Below, piece by piece: positions 35,228 through 43,900 of a stretch of DNA of 64,000 nt. Origin of the DNA: Candidatus Bipolaricaulota bacterium (lineage in GTDB: Bacteria; Bipolaricaulota; Bipolaricaulia; Bipolaricaulales; Bipolaricaulaceae); NCBI GenBank assembly GCA_030550535.1, contig JAUQPF010000046.1:1-64000 (forward strand), read 5' to 3'. The position numbers and the translations under genes are program-made. The notes below the pieces were generated by a model that was not told where the DNA came from, did no database searches, and saw nothing but the letters and a program-made list of their open reading frames with translations. Numbering within the stretch: the first letter of the stretch is position 1; each line of letters begins with the position of its first letter.

Positions 35228-36467
35228 TGTTCATCAGCTCCAAGAACTGCTTGTTCGTTTTGGTCCGTTCCATGCGTTGCTTGATGAACTCCAGGGCCAC
35301 CCCTGGGTCCGGCATCTCGGAGATGAGCTTACGCAGGATCCACACCCGCCGAAGGACATCTGGCGCAAGGAGGAGTTCCTCTTTTCTTGTGCCGGACTGG
35401 ATGAGATCGATGGCCGGAAAGATTCGGCGGTTGGCGAGATCCCGATTGAGCACAAGCTCCATGTTTCCCGTCCCTTTGAACTCCTCGAACACCACTTGGT
35501 CCAGGCGGGAGCCGGTGTCGATGAGGGCGGTGGCGATGATGGTGAGGGAGCCGCCCTCCTCGATGTTGCGGGCCGCGCCGAAGAACTCCTTGGGCTTGTA
35601 GAGGGCCGTGGGATCGATGCCGCCGGAGAGGAGCTTCCCCGAGGGGGTGATGGAGAGGTTGTACGCCCGGGCCAGCCGGGTGAGGGAGTCCATGAGGATC
35701 ACCACGTCGTAGCCCACCTCCACGAGCCTCTTGGCCTCGGCGGTCACGAGCTCCGCGAGCTTCGTGTGGTGCTGGGGCTCCATGTCGAAGGTGGCGGCGA
35801 TGACCTCCGCCCGCTTCACCGAGCGCTTGAAGTCCGTGACCTCCTCCGGCCGCTCGTCCACAAGGAGGATGAGGAGCTTGATGTTGGGGTAGTTGGCCTC
35901 CAACCCCTGGGCGATGTGCTTAAGGAGCGTGGTCTTCCCCGCTTTCGGGGGGGACACGATGAGGCCCCGTTGCCCCTTCCCGATGGGCGCAAAAAGGTCG
36001 ATCATGCGGGTGGAGAGCTCCTCAGGGTCGTGCTCGAGGATGTACTGCTGGTTGGGGTGAAGGGGGGTGAGCTGGGAGAAGTCCTTGCGCTTTTTTACGA
36101 CCTCAGGATCGAGACCGTCCACCTCTTCCACGCGCAAAAGGGCGAAGTAGCGTTCGCCCTCGCGGGGCGGCCGCACCGGCCCCTTCACGATGTCCCCGTC
36201 CTTCAGGGCGAACTTGCGGATCTGGGAAGGGGAAACGTAGACGTCATAACGGCTGGGGAGACAGGATTTATCCCGAAGGAATCCGTATCCGTCGGGCATG
36301 ATCTCCAGGATGCCGGTGACGGTGAGCTCCTGGCGGTCGGCCAGGGCCCGCATCACCGCCATCTCCAGCTCGCTTGGGGAAAGCTCAGCGCTCCCGTCGA
36401 TCCCCAGCTTCTCCGCGAGCTCCACGATCTTTTCGTGCTCGAGGGCGCGGATCTCGCTGATCTCCAT
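35220..36467 (-). CDS. rho: Transcription termination factor Rho
   Basis: 415 residues. The RNA-binding domain has MPDGYGFLRDKSCLPSRYDVYVSPSQI. The ATPase has Walker A PPKAGKTTLLKHIAQ, the arginine-containing LLVDERPEEVTD and the Q/R-loops (ITPSGKLLSGGIDPTAL). It forms the ring helicase that ends transcription without a T-run, which fits how few T-rich terminators this window shows. A GAGGTGAGGG ribosome site precedes ATG 36467. Usual length. Confidence 0.97.
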   Translation of the reverse strand: MEISEIRALEHEKIVELAEKLGIDGSAELSPSELEMAVMRALADRQELTVTGILEIMPDGYGFLRDKSCLPSRYDVYVSPSQIRKFALKDGDIVKGPVRPPREGERYFALLRVEEVDGLDPEVVKKRKDFSQLTPLHPNQQYILEHDPEELSTRMIDLFAPIGKGQRGLIVSPPKAGKTTLLKHIAQGLEANYPNIKLLILLVDERPEEVTDFKRSVKRAEVIAATFDMEPQHHTKLAELVTAEAKRLVEVGYDVVILMDSLTRLARAYNLSITPSGKLLSGGIDPTALYKPKEFFGAARNIEEGGSLTIIATALIDTGSRLDQVVFEEFKGTGNMELVLNRDLANRRIFPAIDLIQSGTRKEELLLAPDVLRRVWILRKLISEMPDPGVALEFIKQRMERTKTNKQFLELMNSE

Positions 36468-36481
36468 AGGCCCTCACCTCG

Positions 36482-37117
36482 CTAGAACCTTCGGAAAAGG
36501 GACCGCACTACATCAGCGTACATGCCGAGCCGGTCCCGAAAGCCCCACCAAAACCCATATTTCTCCTCCTTACGGATGTGGCTCACGCCCTCCCAGACCA
36601 CGGTTTTTTGGCGCCAACCCTCGCGGAAGGCGAGCTTGGTGAGCGCGGTTTCGATCCCGAAGTCCGCCCCTTCGGCCACGGCCTCCGCCTTCTTCCAAAG
36701 GGAACGAGCAAGGATGCGCTGGCCGGAGAGGAAAGGGACGATCCGCTGGGAGAGATCCGTGGCCGGGCGGCCTTTGCGAAACACGGCGATCACCACCTCG
36801 GCATCCCCCTCTTGGTAGGCCCGCACCAAATCCTCCACATGCTTGGGGGTGAGCCCCGTGAGGTCCGCATCCAAAAAGAGCAGCACATCCCCTTGGGCCT
36901 CCCGTGCCCCTGCGACCAGGGCCGCCCCTTTGCCCCGGTTTTCCGGAAGGCGCACGACCTTCACCCCGTAGCGTGCGGCCACGGCCGCAGTCCCGTCGGT
37001 GGAGCCGTCGTCCACCACGATCACCTCGTGGATGGAGGGTGCGGCTAAAACCGGTTCCAGGACGGCGCCGATCCGTGCCGCTTCGTTGTAGGCGGGAATG
37101 ATGGCGGAAACTTTCAT
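36482..37117 (-). CDS. Family 2 glycosyltransferase (small)
   Basis: 211 residues: SAIIPAYNEAARIGAVLEPV, VVDDGSTDGTAAVA, LFLDADLTGLTPKHV. The layout and the C-terminal region resemble glucosyl-3-phosphoglycerate synthase-like or dolichol-phosphate-sugar-synthase-like proteins of thermophiles. A compatible-solute role would suit a thermophile but is inference. It lies 55 bases after proS; the gap holds a TATAGT-like box (minus strand) about 31 bases before the ATG. Confidence 0.85.
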   Translation of the reverse strand: MKVSAIIPAYNEAARIGAVLEPVLAAPSIHEVIVVDDGSTDGTAAVAARYGVKVVRLPENRGKGAALVAGAREAQGDVLLFLDADLTGLTPKHVEDLVRAYQEGDAEVVIAVFRKGRPATDLSQRIVPFLSGQRILARSLWKKAEAVAEGADFGIETALTKLAFREGWRQKTVVWEGVSHIRKEEKYGFWWGFRDRLGMYADVVRSLFRRF

Positions 37118-37172
37118 CGGGATAAGACCCCAGGACGTTGCGGTCGCACTATAGCGCAGCCGTGGGACCAGG

Positions 37173-38894
37173 TCAACCGTTTTGGGCTAAGAGCTCCCGC
37201 ACCGCGCAGAGCACGGGATCGCGCCGAGCCTCCACCGCGCGCTTTTCCCCGTCCCGTCGGCGCTCCAATTCCACCCGGTTTTGGGCAGCGGCCCGCGGCC
37301 CCACCACCACGAGAACGGGGATCCCCCAAAGTTTGGCGTCGTGGAACTTCTCGCCCGCGCTCTGATCCCGATCGTCGAGAAGCACCTCGAGCCCCGCCTC
37401 CGCGAGCCCTTGGGCCAAGTCCTCCCCCAGGGCGAGGAGCTCCGGCCTTTTGGGGTCCAATACGCTGACCACCACCTGGAAGGGCGCGAGGTTCGCCGGC
37501 CAGACGATGCCCTCCTCGTCATGGTGGGCCTCGATGACCGCGGCCAAAAGCCTTCCCACGCCGATCCCGTAGCAGCCCATGATGAGGGGTTTGGGCCTCC
37601 CTTCCCGGTCGAGGAAGGTGGCCCCCATGGCCTCGGAGTACTTCGTGCCGAGTTTGAAGATGTGGCCGAGTTCAATGGCCCGCAGGAGGGAGAGGCGCCC
37701 GCCGCAGCGCGGGCAGCGATCGCCGTCCCGAACCAGGGCCACGTCGGCCACAAGGTCCGCCTGAAAGTCCCGGGGGAAGTTCACGTTCCGGAGGTGAAAG
37801 CCCTCGCGGTTGGCCCCGGCCACGAGGTTGCGGGCCTTGGGGATGGAGTCGTCCACCACCACCTTGACCCCGTCCCTTTTGATGCCGATGGGCGAGGCGT
37901 AGCCGGGGACCGCCCCAACGGCGGCGATCTCCTCCTCGCGGGCGGGCCAAAGCTCCGTGGTGCCCAAAGCCCTGGCGAGCTTAGCCTCGTTCACCTCGAG
38001 ATCCCCCCGGATGACCACGAACACGAGCTCCTTGGGGGTCCGGTAGAACACGGCCTTGGCGGTCTTGCGCGTGGGCACCCCGAGGAACTGGGCCACCGCC
38101 TCGATGGTGTAGCAGCCGGGCGTGGCCACCTCCTCCAAGGGGAGGAGGGGTTCAGGAGGATCCTCGTCCTTTGGGCTCACCGCGCCCTCGAGGTTCGCCG
38201 CGTAGTCCCGGTTTTCGCACTGGATGAAGGCATCCTCGCCGTAGGGGCTGGGGAGCATGAACTCGTGGGACTCGGAGCCGCCCATGAGGCCGGGGTCGGC
38301 CTCCACGGGCACCACGGCAAGCCCGCAGCGGTGGAAGATGTGGAGGTAGGCCTGGTACACCTTGCGGTAGAACTGGTCCAGGTCCTCTTTGGACTCGTGG
38401 AAGCTGTAGCCGTCCTTCATGGTGAACTCGCGGGCCCGCACGAGGCCCCCGCGGGGGCGGGGCTCGTCCCGGAATTTCGTCTGGATCTGATAGAACATGA
38501 GGGGAAGCTGCCGCCAGGACCGGATTTCCCTGCGGGCGATGTCGGTGATGACCTCCTCGTGGGTGGGGCCAAGCACCATCTCCCGCCCCGCCCGGTCGCG
38601 AAAACGGCCGAGGATGGGCCCAAAATCCTGGAGGCGGCCGGTCTCCGCCCACAGCTCCGCCGGATGAACCACGGGCATGGTGATCTCCATCCCGCCGATG
38701 GCGTCCATCTCCTCCCGGATGATCGTCTCGATCTTGTGCAGGACCCGCCGGCACAGGGGAAGGTACGTGTAAATCCCGGCGGCGAGCTTGCGGATCATCC
38801 CCGCCCGCAGGAGGAGCTTGTGGCTGGGAAGCTCGGCCTCCGCGGGATCCTCCTTCCAGGTGGGCAGGAAATACTGGCTTGCGCGGACCAGCAT
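37173..38894 (-). CDS. proS: Prolyl-tRNA synthetase
   Basis: 573 residues, bacterial type. Class II motif 2 is FRDEPRPRGGLVRAREFTMKDGYSF, and motif 3 is CYGIGVGRLLAA. The YbaK-like editing insertion sits between them (about residues 230-385, e.g. GVPTRKTAKAVFYR). The C-terminal anticodon domain follows. Charges tRNA-Pro. A TAACCT box lies 7 bases before the ATG in the 10-base gap after the DinG-like gene, so an internal leaderless promoter is possible. Confidence 0.97.
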   Translation of the reverse strand: MLVRASQYFLPTWKEDPAEAELPSHKLLLRAGMIRKLAAGIYTYLPLCRRVLHKIETIIREEMDAIGGMEITMPVVHPAELWAETGRLQDFGPILGRFRDRAGREMVLGPTHEEVITDIARREIRSWRQLPLMFYQIQTKFRDEPRPRGGLVRAREFTMKDGYSFHESKEDLDQFYRKVYQAYLHIFHRCGLAVVPVEADPGLMGGSESHEFMLPSPYGEDAFIQCENRDYAANLEGAVSPKDEDPPEPLLPLEEVATPGCYTIEAVAQFLGVPTRKTAKAVFYRTPKELVFVVIRGDLEVNEAKLARALGTTELWPAREEEIAAVGAVPGYASPIGIKRDGVKVVVDDSIPKARNLVAGANREGFHLRNVNFPRDFQADLVADVALVRDGDRCPRCGGRLSLLRAIELGHIFKLGTKYSEAMGATFLDREGRPKPLIMGCYGIGVGRLLAAVIEAHHDEEGIVWPANLAPFQVVVSVLDPKRPELLALGEDLAQGLAEAGLEVLLDDRDQSAGEKFHDAKLWGIPVLVVVGPRAAAQNRVELERRRDGEKRAVEARRDPVLCAVRELLAQNG

Positions 38895-38904
38895 GGTTAG
38901 GAGG

Positions 38905-41142
38905 TTACCGAAAGACCTGGGCTAGCACAACGTCCAGTTCCTCGGGCGCACTAAGGATCCGGGGTGCCGTGGGAAGGACGCGCAAGAAGTGGCCGCGGTA
39001 CCGGCGCGAGGCCAGGCGCGGGTCGGCCAAAAGGATGACGCCCCGATCGGTGGGGGTACGCACAAGCCTTCCCAAGCCTTGGCGGAGCTTCAGGACCGCA
39101 AGGGGCAGGGAAAGCGCGCGGAAGGCGTCGCGGCCCTGTTCCCGCAGGCGCTGGGCCTCGGCCTCGAGCACGGGGTCGCCCGGGGAGGGGAACGGGAGGC
39201 GCGCGATGACGAGAAGCTCCAGCTCCGCCCCGGGCAGGTCCACACCCTCCCAAAAGCTCTCCAGCCCGAGAAGGGCCGCGGGAGGGGGCATGGCCCGAAA
39301 ACGCCGCAGGAGCTGATCCCTCTCCCCGTCCCAGCCCTGGGCCAGATGGGGCACGTCCGCAAGGAGTTGATGGACCTCAGCGAGCGTCTTTCGCGCCGTC
39401 AAGAGGACCAGGGCCTTGACCGGGACCTTCGTCAACGCGGCGCGGAGGGCCTGGGCCAAGGCCGCCGGATAGCCCGGATCGTCGGGCTCCGGGAGGTACG
39501 CGAGGACGGCGATGGCCACGCGTTCGTAGGTGAAGGGTGAGGGCCAAGAGCGGAGCTCCACGTCCTCGGGTAGGCCCAGGCGCGCGGCCACAAAGCGCGG
39601 GTTTCCGGGAACGGAAAGGGTGGCGGAGGTGAGGACGGCCGCGCGAATCCCTGGCCAAAGGGCCTGCGCCAGGCGCGCGGAAAGATCGAGCGGAGTGAGG
39701 TTGAGCGCGATCCCCTCCTCCCGCGCGGACCAGGCCACCCAGTCCCCCTCCCCCGGTCGGAAGAAGAAGGCCAGGGACTGGGCTTGTTCGGCCAGGGCCA
39801 GGCCGAGCTCGCCAAGCTCCTCGTCCTTCTGGAGTTCCCGGGCTAGCCGTTGCAAAACTTCCGCAAGGGGACCGGCCTGGGCTTCCAGATAGTCCCGGAC
39901 CCCCGGGGCCAGGCGGGCCCGCCCCGGGGGAATAACCCCTTGCACGGCCGCCCAAAATTCGTCGTGCTTTCTTCGGGCCTCCTCCACCAAGGGGCGGAGC
40001 CCCTCGTCCGCACGGACCTCCCCAAGGAGGCTGGGCACCTCCGCGGGGGTGAGGCTCACGCCCAGCGCTTCCCGCAGGGCGGCGGGAAGAGCGTGGGCCT
40101 CGTCCACCACGAGGAACTCGTAGGCACCCAAAAGGGCGTGGTCCAGGGCGAGGTCCGCGCCCAAAAGCGCGTGGTTCACCACCACAAGCTGGGCCGCCTT
40201 GGCCTCCTCCCGGGCCAGGCGCGCGGGGCAGCGGGGAAACTCGGGGCAACGGGGGCCTAGGCACCGGCCGGGGCGGTCCCGGATCTCCGCAAGGAGACCG
40301 GTTTCCTCTATGAACCCGATCTCATCGGGCTCCGCCCGGCGCAGGGCCAGGAGCTCCAAGGGGAGGAGGATCTCCTCGGGCACGAGCTGGGCGCGCAGGC
40401 GGCGCAGCCGCCAAAGGCAGAGGTAGTTCTCCCGTCCCTTGAGCAGGGCCCGGCGCACCCGCAACCCTAGCTTCGCCTCTAGCCCGGGAAGATCCCGCTT
40501 CCAAAGCTGGTCCTGGAGGGTGCGGGTGCGCGTGGCCACCACCGCGCGCCCCCCTTCGCGCAACCGCAAAAGCAAGGGGATCAGGTACCCGAAGGTCTTT
40601 CCCGTGCCGGGGCCCGCCTCAAGGAGGACGACCTTACCCTGGGCCAGGGCTTCCCAAGCGGCCTGGGCGTAGGCCCGCTGCTCGGCTCGCTCCTCTAAGC
40701 CCAGCTCCTGCAGGCGGACAAAGGCTTCCTCCAAGGAGCGTGGAGGGCGAACAAGAATGCGTAGCGGCCGTGGCGGCAAGGACAGCCCCGCCGGGAGGAG
40801 CGCGGCCAAGGCTCGCCGGGCAGGATCCGGCCAGGCCCGCACCTCCTCCAGCGCGCGGAGAAAAAGCTGGCCCAAAAGCTCCGCGCGTTCCCACGGGTCC
40901 TCCGGCTGGGGGAGGCCCAGGCGCCGAAAAAGGCCCATGAGCTCAGGCTCCTCAGGCCATACCGCTCGGAACAGGACAGGCAGGGCGAAGGCCCCCCGGG
41001 GCTTGTGGGTCGCGCTTTCCGCGAGGACCGGGACCGCGGATGCCTCCTCTTTGCCCAGGATCAAACGTTCCACGGGCGAGGCCTGGCGGAACCGCACCGC
41101 ACAGAACCCCTTTTCGCTGGACGTGCAGACGAGGAACTCCAC
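38905..41142 (-). CDS. DinG/XPD-family ATP-dependent DNA helicase
   Basis: 745 residues from GTG 41142. Walker A is EAGPGTGKTFGYL; the Fe-S cluster cysteines are those in YLCLWR, GRCLGPRC and FPRC; the DEAH box is LVVDEAHALP; motif VI is LRQGLGRLVRTPTDRGVI. Residues 1-150 are not recognised (no exonuclease motifs) and are longer than in E. coli DinG. It would unwind DNA with 5'-3' polarity, for example at R-loops. Its start overlaps the CBS gene by one base. Confidence 0.92.
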   Translation of the reverse strand: MEFLVCTSSEKGFCAVRFRQASPVERLILGKEEASAVPVLAESATHKPRGAFALPVLFRAVWPEEPELMGLFRRLGLPQPEDPWERAELLGQLFLRALEEVRAWPDPARRALAALLPAGLSLPPRPLRILVRPPRSLEEAFVRLQELGLEERAEQRAYAQAAWEALAQGKVVLLEAGPGTGKTFGYLIPLLLRLREGGRAVVATRTRTLQDQLWKRDLPGLEAKLGLRVRRALLKGRENYLCLWRLRRLRAQLVPEEILLPLELLALRRAEPDEIGFIEETGLLAEIRDRPGRCLGPRCPEFPRCPARLAREEAKAAQLVVVNHALLGADLALDHALLGAYEFLVVDEAHALPAALREALGVSLTPAEVPSLLGEVRADEGLRPLVEEARRKHDEFWAAVQGVIPPGRARLAPGVRDYLEAQAGPLAEVLQRLARELQKDEELGELGLALAEQAQSLAFFFRPGEGDWVAWSAREEGIALNLTPLDLSARLAQALWPGIRAAVLTSATLSVPGNPRFVAARLGLPEDVELRSWPSPFTYERVAIAVLAYLPEPDDPGYPAALAQALRAALTKVPVKALVLLTARKTLAEVHQLLADVPHLAQGWDGERDQLLRRFRAMPPPAALLGLESFWEGVDLPGAELELLVIARLPFPSPGDPVLEAEAQRLREQGRDAFRALSLPLAVLKLRQGLGRLVRTPTDRGVILLADPRLASRRYRGHFLRVLPTAPRILSAPEELDVVLAQVFR

Positions 41143-41573
41143 TAGAGGTGGGAGAGAAGGTCGATGCGGCGGACCACGCCCACCAGGCGTCCCGCCGCGT
41201 CCACCACGGGGATCTGTTTCAGCCCCTTTCGCAGCATGAGGTCCGCTACATGGAGGTCCGTGTCCTCGGGTTTGCAGGCCACCACCTCCCGGGTCATGAA
41301 CCTCTCCACAGGAAGGTGCGCGATCTCCCTAAGCTTTTTGGCCATTTGGTTGAGGCTTGGGAGGAACGAGGCGGAGCGCAAGAGATCCATGTAGCCTGGG
41401 AGGAGGGCCCGGATGATGTCCCGTTCGGAGACGACGCCGATGACCCGCCCCTCCTCGTCCACCACGGGCAGGGAGGCGTGGCCGGACTGCTCCAAAAGGC
41501 GGATGACCTGGCCCAAGGGGGTGTCCCGGTCCACGGAGGTGAGGTCGCGCCGCAAGAAATCGCGCACCTTCAT
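41142..41573 (-). CDS. Two-CBS-domain protein
   Basis: 143 residues from ATG 41573, where MKVRDFLRRDLTSVDRDTPL starts with an ATGA overlap of the kinase gene; the 221-aa track ORF extends into the kinase in another frame. CBS1 contains SLPVVDEEGRVIGVVSERDIIRAL and CBS2 contains QIPVVDAAGRLVGVVRRIDLL. Such stand-alone pairs bind adenine nucleotides and act as energy sensors for partner proteins. Between a sugar kinase and a helicase; partner unknown. Confidence 0.93.
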   Translation of the reverse strand: MKVRDFLRRDLTSVDRDTPLGQVIRLLEQSGHASLPVVDEEGRVIGVVSERDIIRALLPGYMDLLRSASFLPSLNQMAKKLREIAHLPVERFMTREVVACKPEDTDLHVADLMLRKGLKQIPVVDAAGRLVGVVRRIDLLSHL

Positions 41574-42535
41574 GGCCCGCCCCTTCGCACCTCCACCCGT
41601 TCCATCTCCGCCAGGATCCTGTCCTTGTCCAAGCAGAACTTCTCCTCGACCTCCGCGGAGGCCACGGCGGCGGCCATCCCGTAGCGCACGCTCTCCAGGA
41701 GGTCCTTGCCCTGGGCGAGGCCCACGAGGATCCCCCCCACCAGGGCGTCGTCCGCGCCCACGAAGTTCCGGAACGTGCTCAGGGGAACACGGGCCTCGAA
41801 CTCCCAAACCCCGTCCGCGGAGATGAGGACGTCGCCGGTGAGGTGGTGGGAGATGAGGCAGAGCTCCACGCCCTCTTGGATGGCCCTCTTCCCCGCCACC
41901 AGGATCTCCTCCTTGGTGCGCACGGGAAGCACTCCCAGGCGCAGGGCCTCGCGCACGTCGGGCTTCACCAAGAAGGGCCGCTCGGGGAAGGTGCGGAGGA
42001 GGGCCTCCCCGCCGGTGTGGACCACGACCTTCACGCCCTGGGCGCGGGCCCGGCGGGCCAACTCCCCGTAGAAGTCGGGGCCAAGCCCGGGCGCCAAGTG
42101 TCCGGCCAGGACCACAAAGCTTGCGCGCCGCAGCATCCGCTCGTACTTGCGCAGGAAGATCTCCACCGCCTCAGGCGTGACCCACGGGCCTTCCTCCGTG
42201 ATGTGAATGGGGTGGTATTCCCGTCCGCGCACGATGAGGGCCACGTTGGTGCGGTTCTCCCCCTCGATCCACACGAAGTTCGCGCTCACCCCTCGCGCCA
42301 GGAGGTCCCGCAGGATGATCTGCCCGCTGTGTCCGGCCAAAAAACCCATGGCCACCGTCTCCACGCCATGGGCCGCCAGGAAGACCGAGACGTTGATGCC
42401 TTTCCCGCCCGCGGAGGTCAGGGATTTCTCAGCCCTAATGAGGATCCCCTCCTCTGTAGGGGCCAGCGTCTCCGGCAAGGTCGCAAGCCAATAGAACTTG
42501 TCCAGGGCGGGGTTGGGGGTGACGGTGAGGATCAT
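41570..42535 (-). CDS. PfkB-family hexose-phosphate kinase (1-phosphofructokinase-like), altered anion-hole motif
   Basis: 321 residues. The N-terminus TVTPNPALDKFYWL and SAGGKGINVSVFLAAHG match FruK/LacC/PfkB kinases. The C-terminal motif that is normally GAGD reads VGADDALVGG: the catalytic Asp is kept but the third Gly is Asp. It phosphorylates a sugar phosphate such as fructose 1-phosphate; whether the change alters activity is unclear. It overlaps miaB and the CBS gene by four bases each. Confidence 0.88.
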   Translation of the reverse strand: MILTVTPNPALDKFYWLATLPETLAPTEEGILIRAEKSLTSAGGKGINVSVFLAAHGVETVAMGFLAGHSGQIILRDLLARGVSANFVWIEGENRTNVALIVRGREYHPIHITEEGPWVTPEAVEIFLRKYERMLRRASFVVLAGHLAPGLGPDFYGELARRARAQGVKVVVHTGGEALLRTFPERPFLVKPDVREALRLGVLPVRTKEEILVAGKRAIQEGVELCLISHHLTGDVLISADGVWEFEARVPLSTFRNFVGADDALVGGILVGLAQGKDLLESVRYGMAAAVASAEVEEKFCLDKDRILAEMERVEVRRGGP

Positions 42536-43833
42536 GCCACCCGCTCCTTCACGGCGCCCAAGAGGGCGGCGGGCGTGGCCCCGCTCACCTCCACCTCCAC
42601 CAGCTCCCCAAGGAGTTCCGGTCCGCCCGGAGCCAGCACGGTGCGGAAGTCCCGGGTCTTGCCCAAAACCATCCCTTTCTCCGAAAGGTGCTCTTCCACG
42701 AGGATCTCCACGGTGGAGCCCAGGCGCTCCCGATGGAGCTCGAGGGCGATGCGTCGGGTCAGGTTCAGGACTTCCTGGAGGCGGCGGGCCTTCTCCCCGG
42801 CGGGGATGGGATCCCCCAACGGTTCCGCGGGCGTCCCCGGCCGCGGGGAATACGCCGCCACGTACACCGTGCCGAACCGCACCTCTTCGATCAGGGAGAG
42901 CGTCTCCTCGAAGTCCCTCTCCTCCTCGCCCGGGAAGCCCACGATCACGTCGGTGGTGATGTTCACCCCAGGAACAGCCCGGCGCAGCCGCTCCACAAGC
43001 CGGAGGAACCCCGCCCGGGTGTACCCGCGGCGCATGGCCCTGAGGATCCGATCGCTCCCGGATTGCACCGCCAAGTGCACATGCTCGCAGATGTTCTCCT
43101 CCTCCGCGATGGCGGCGATGACCTCCTCCGTCATGTACGCCGGATGCGAGCTCGTGAAGCGCACGCGAGGAATAGGGATCCTCCCCACCGCGCGAAGAAG
43201 GCCCGCAAAGTTCGCGCCATCCCGCAGGTCTAGGCCATAGGCGTCCACGTTCTGCCCAAGGAGGGTGACCTCCTTATAGCCCCGTTCCGCAAGCTCCCAG
43301 AGCTCCGCCAGGATCTCCTTGAGGGGGCGAGAGCGCAGGGGACCGCGAACCCTGGGGATCACGCAGTAGGCGCAGGCGTGGGAGCATCCCTCCGCGATCG
43401 TCACGTAGGCCTGGAAGGGGCTTTGGCGGAGCGCAGGGAGGCGCTCGAGCTCCACGGGCTCGGGGAGGTAGGCGAACCGTTCCCCTTGACGGGCCCGTTC
43501 GATGAGCTCCGGAAGGGAGCGCAAGCCCACAGTACCGAAGGCGAAGTCCGCCCCTTTGCAGATCCCCAGGATCCTTTCGCCGCGGCCCTGGGCCATGCAC
43601 CCGCCCACCCCGATGAGGAGAGGCCTTTCCCGCTTGAGCCGGGCAAGCTCCCGCACCCGACTCACCACCTTGTCCTCGCTCCGTTGCCGCACCATGCAGG
43701 TGTTGAGGAGGACAACGTCCGCGTCCTCCGGCCGGTCCACAAGGGTGTGGCCGGCTTGGGCGAGCACACCGGCGATCTCCTCGCTTTTGTGGTGGTTGAG
43801 CTGGCAACCCCAGGTGAGGATGCAAACCCGCAT
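42532..43833 (-). CDS. miaB: tRNA-2-methylthio-N6-dimethylallyladenosine synthase (MiaB-type methylthiotransferase)
   Basis: 433 residues from ATG 43833 (MRVCILTWGCQLN). The auxiliary cluster cysteines are in GCQLN, LLNTCMVRQ and GVGGCMAQG. The radical SAM cluster is CSHACAYCVIPRVRG. A C-terminal TRAM domain follows. The YCVIPRVRG form favours MiaB over RimO or MtaB. It modifies A37 of tRNAs with SAM and sulfur. First gene of the long minus-strand array; TAGGAT lies 8 bases upstream and no ribosome site is present. Confidence 0.92.
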   Translation of the reverse strand: MRVCILTWGCQLNHHKSEEIAGVLAQAGHTLVDRPEDADVVLLNTCMVRQRSEDKVVSRVRELARLKRERPLLIGVGGCMAQGRGERILGICKGADFAFGTVGLRSLPELIERARQGERFAYLPEPVELERLPALRQSPFQAYVTIAEGCSHACAYCVIPRVRGPLRSRPLKEILAELWELAERGYKEVTLLGQNVDAYGLDLRDGANFAGLLRAVGRIPIPRVRFTSSHPAYMTEEVIAAIAEEENICEHVHLAVQSGSDRILRAMRRGYTRAGFLRLVERLRRAVPGVNITTDVIVGFPGEEERDFEETLSLIEEVRFGTVYVAAYSPRPGTPAEPLGDPIPAGEKARRLQEVLNLTRRIALELHRERLGSTVEILVEEHLSEKGMVLGKTRDFRTVLAPGGPELLGELVEVEVSGATPAALLGAVKERVA

Positions 43834-43841
43834 GGCCTCTG

Positions 43842-43847
43842 ATCCTA
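43842..43847 (-). promoter_or_regulatory. Leaderless promoter -10 TAGGAT for miaB and the minus-strand array
   Basis: On the minus strand TAGGAT is followed by 8 bases and ATG 43833. A TTGCTC lies 16 bases upstream as a possible -35. This may drive the whole overlapping gene set down to 23.4 kb. Confidence 0.5.
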
Positions 43848-43888
43848 TCCGTTTGAGGCCGAGGAGCAACCGTGTCGCGGCCCTTGGG

Positions 43889-43894
43889 TATCAT
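43889..43894 (+). promoter_or_regulatory. Leaderless -10 TATCAT for the LptF-LptD fusion gene
   Basis: TATCAT is followed by 6 bases and GTG 43901, where LptF homology starts. No ribosome site is visible. It is divergent from the miaB promoter, with about 40 bases between the two boxes. Confidence 0.5.
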
Positions 43895-43900
43895 TTTCCC

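Noticed and set aside
43502-43900. N-terminal extension of the LptF fusion ORF
   Set aside because: It is antisense to miaB, has no LptF homology, and the GTG at 43901 follows a TATCAT box.
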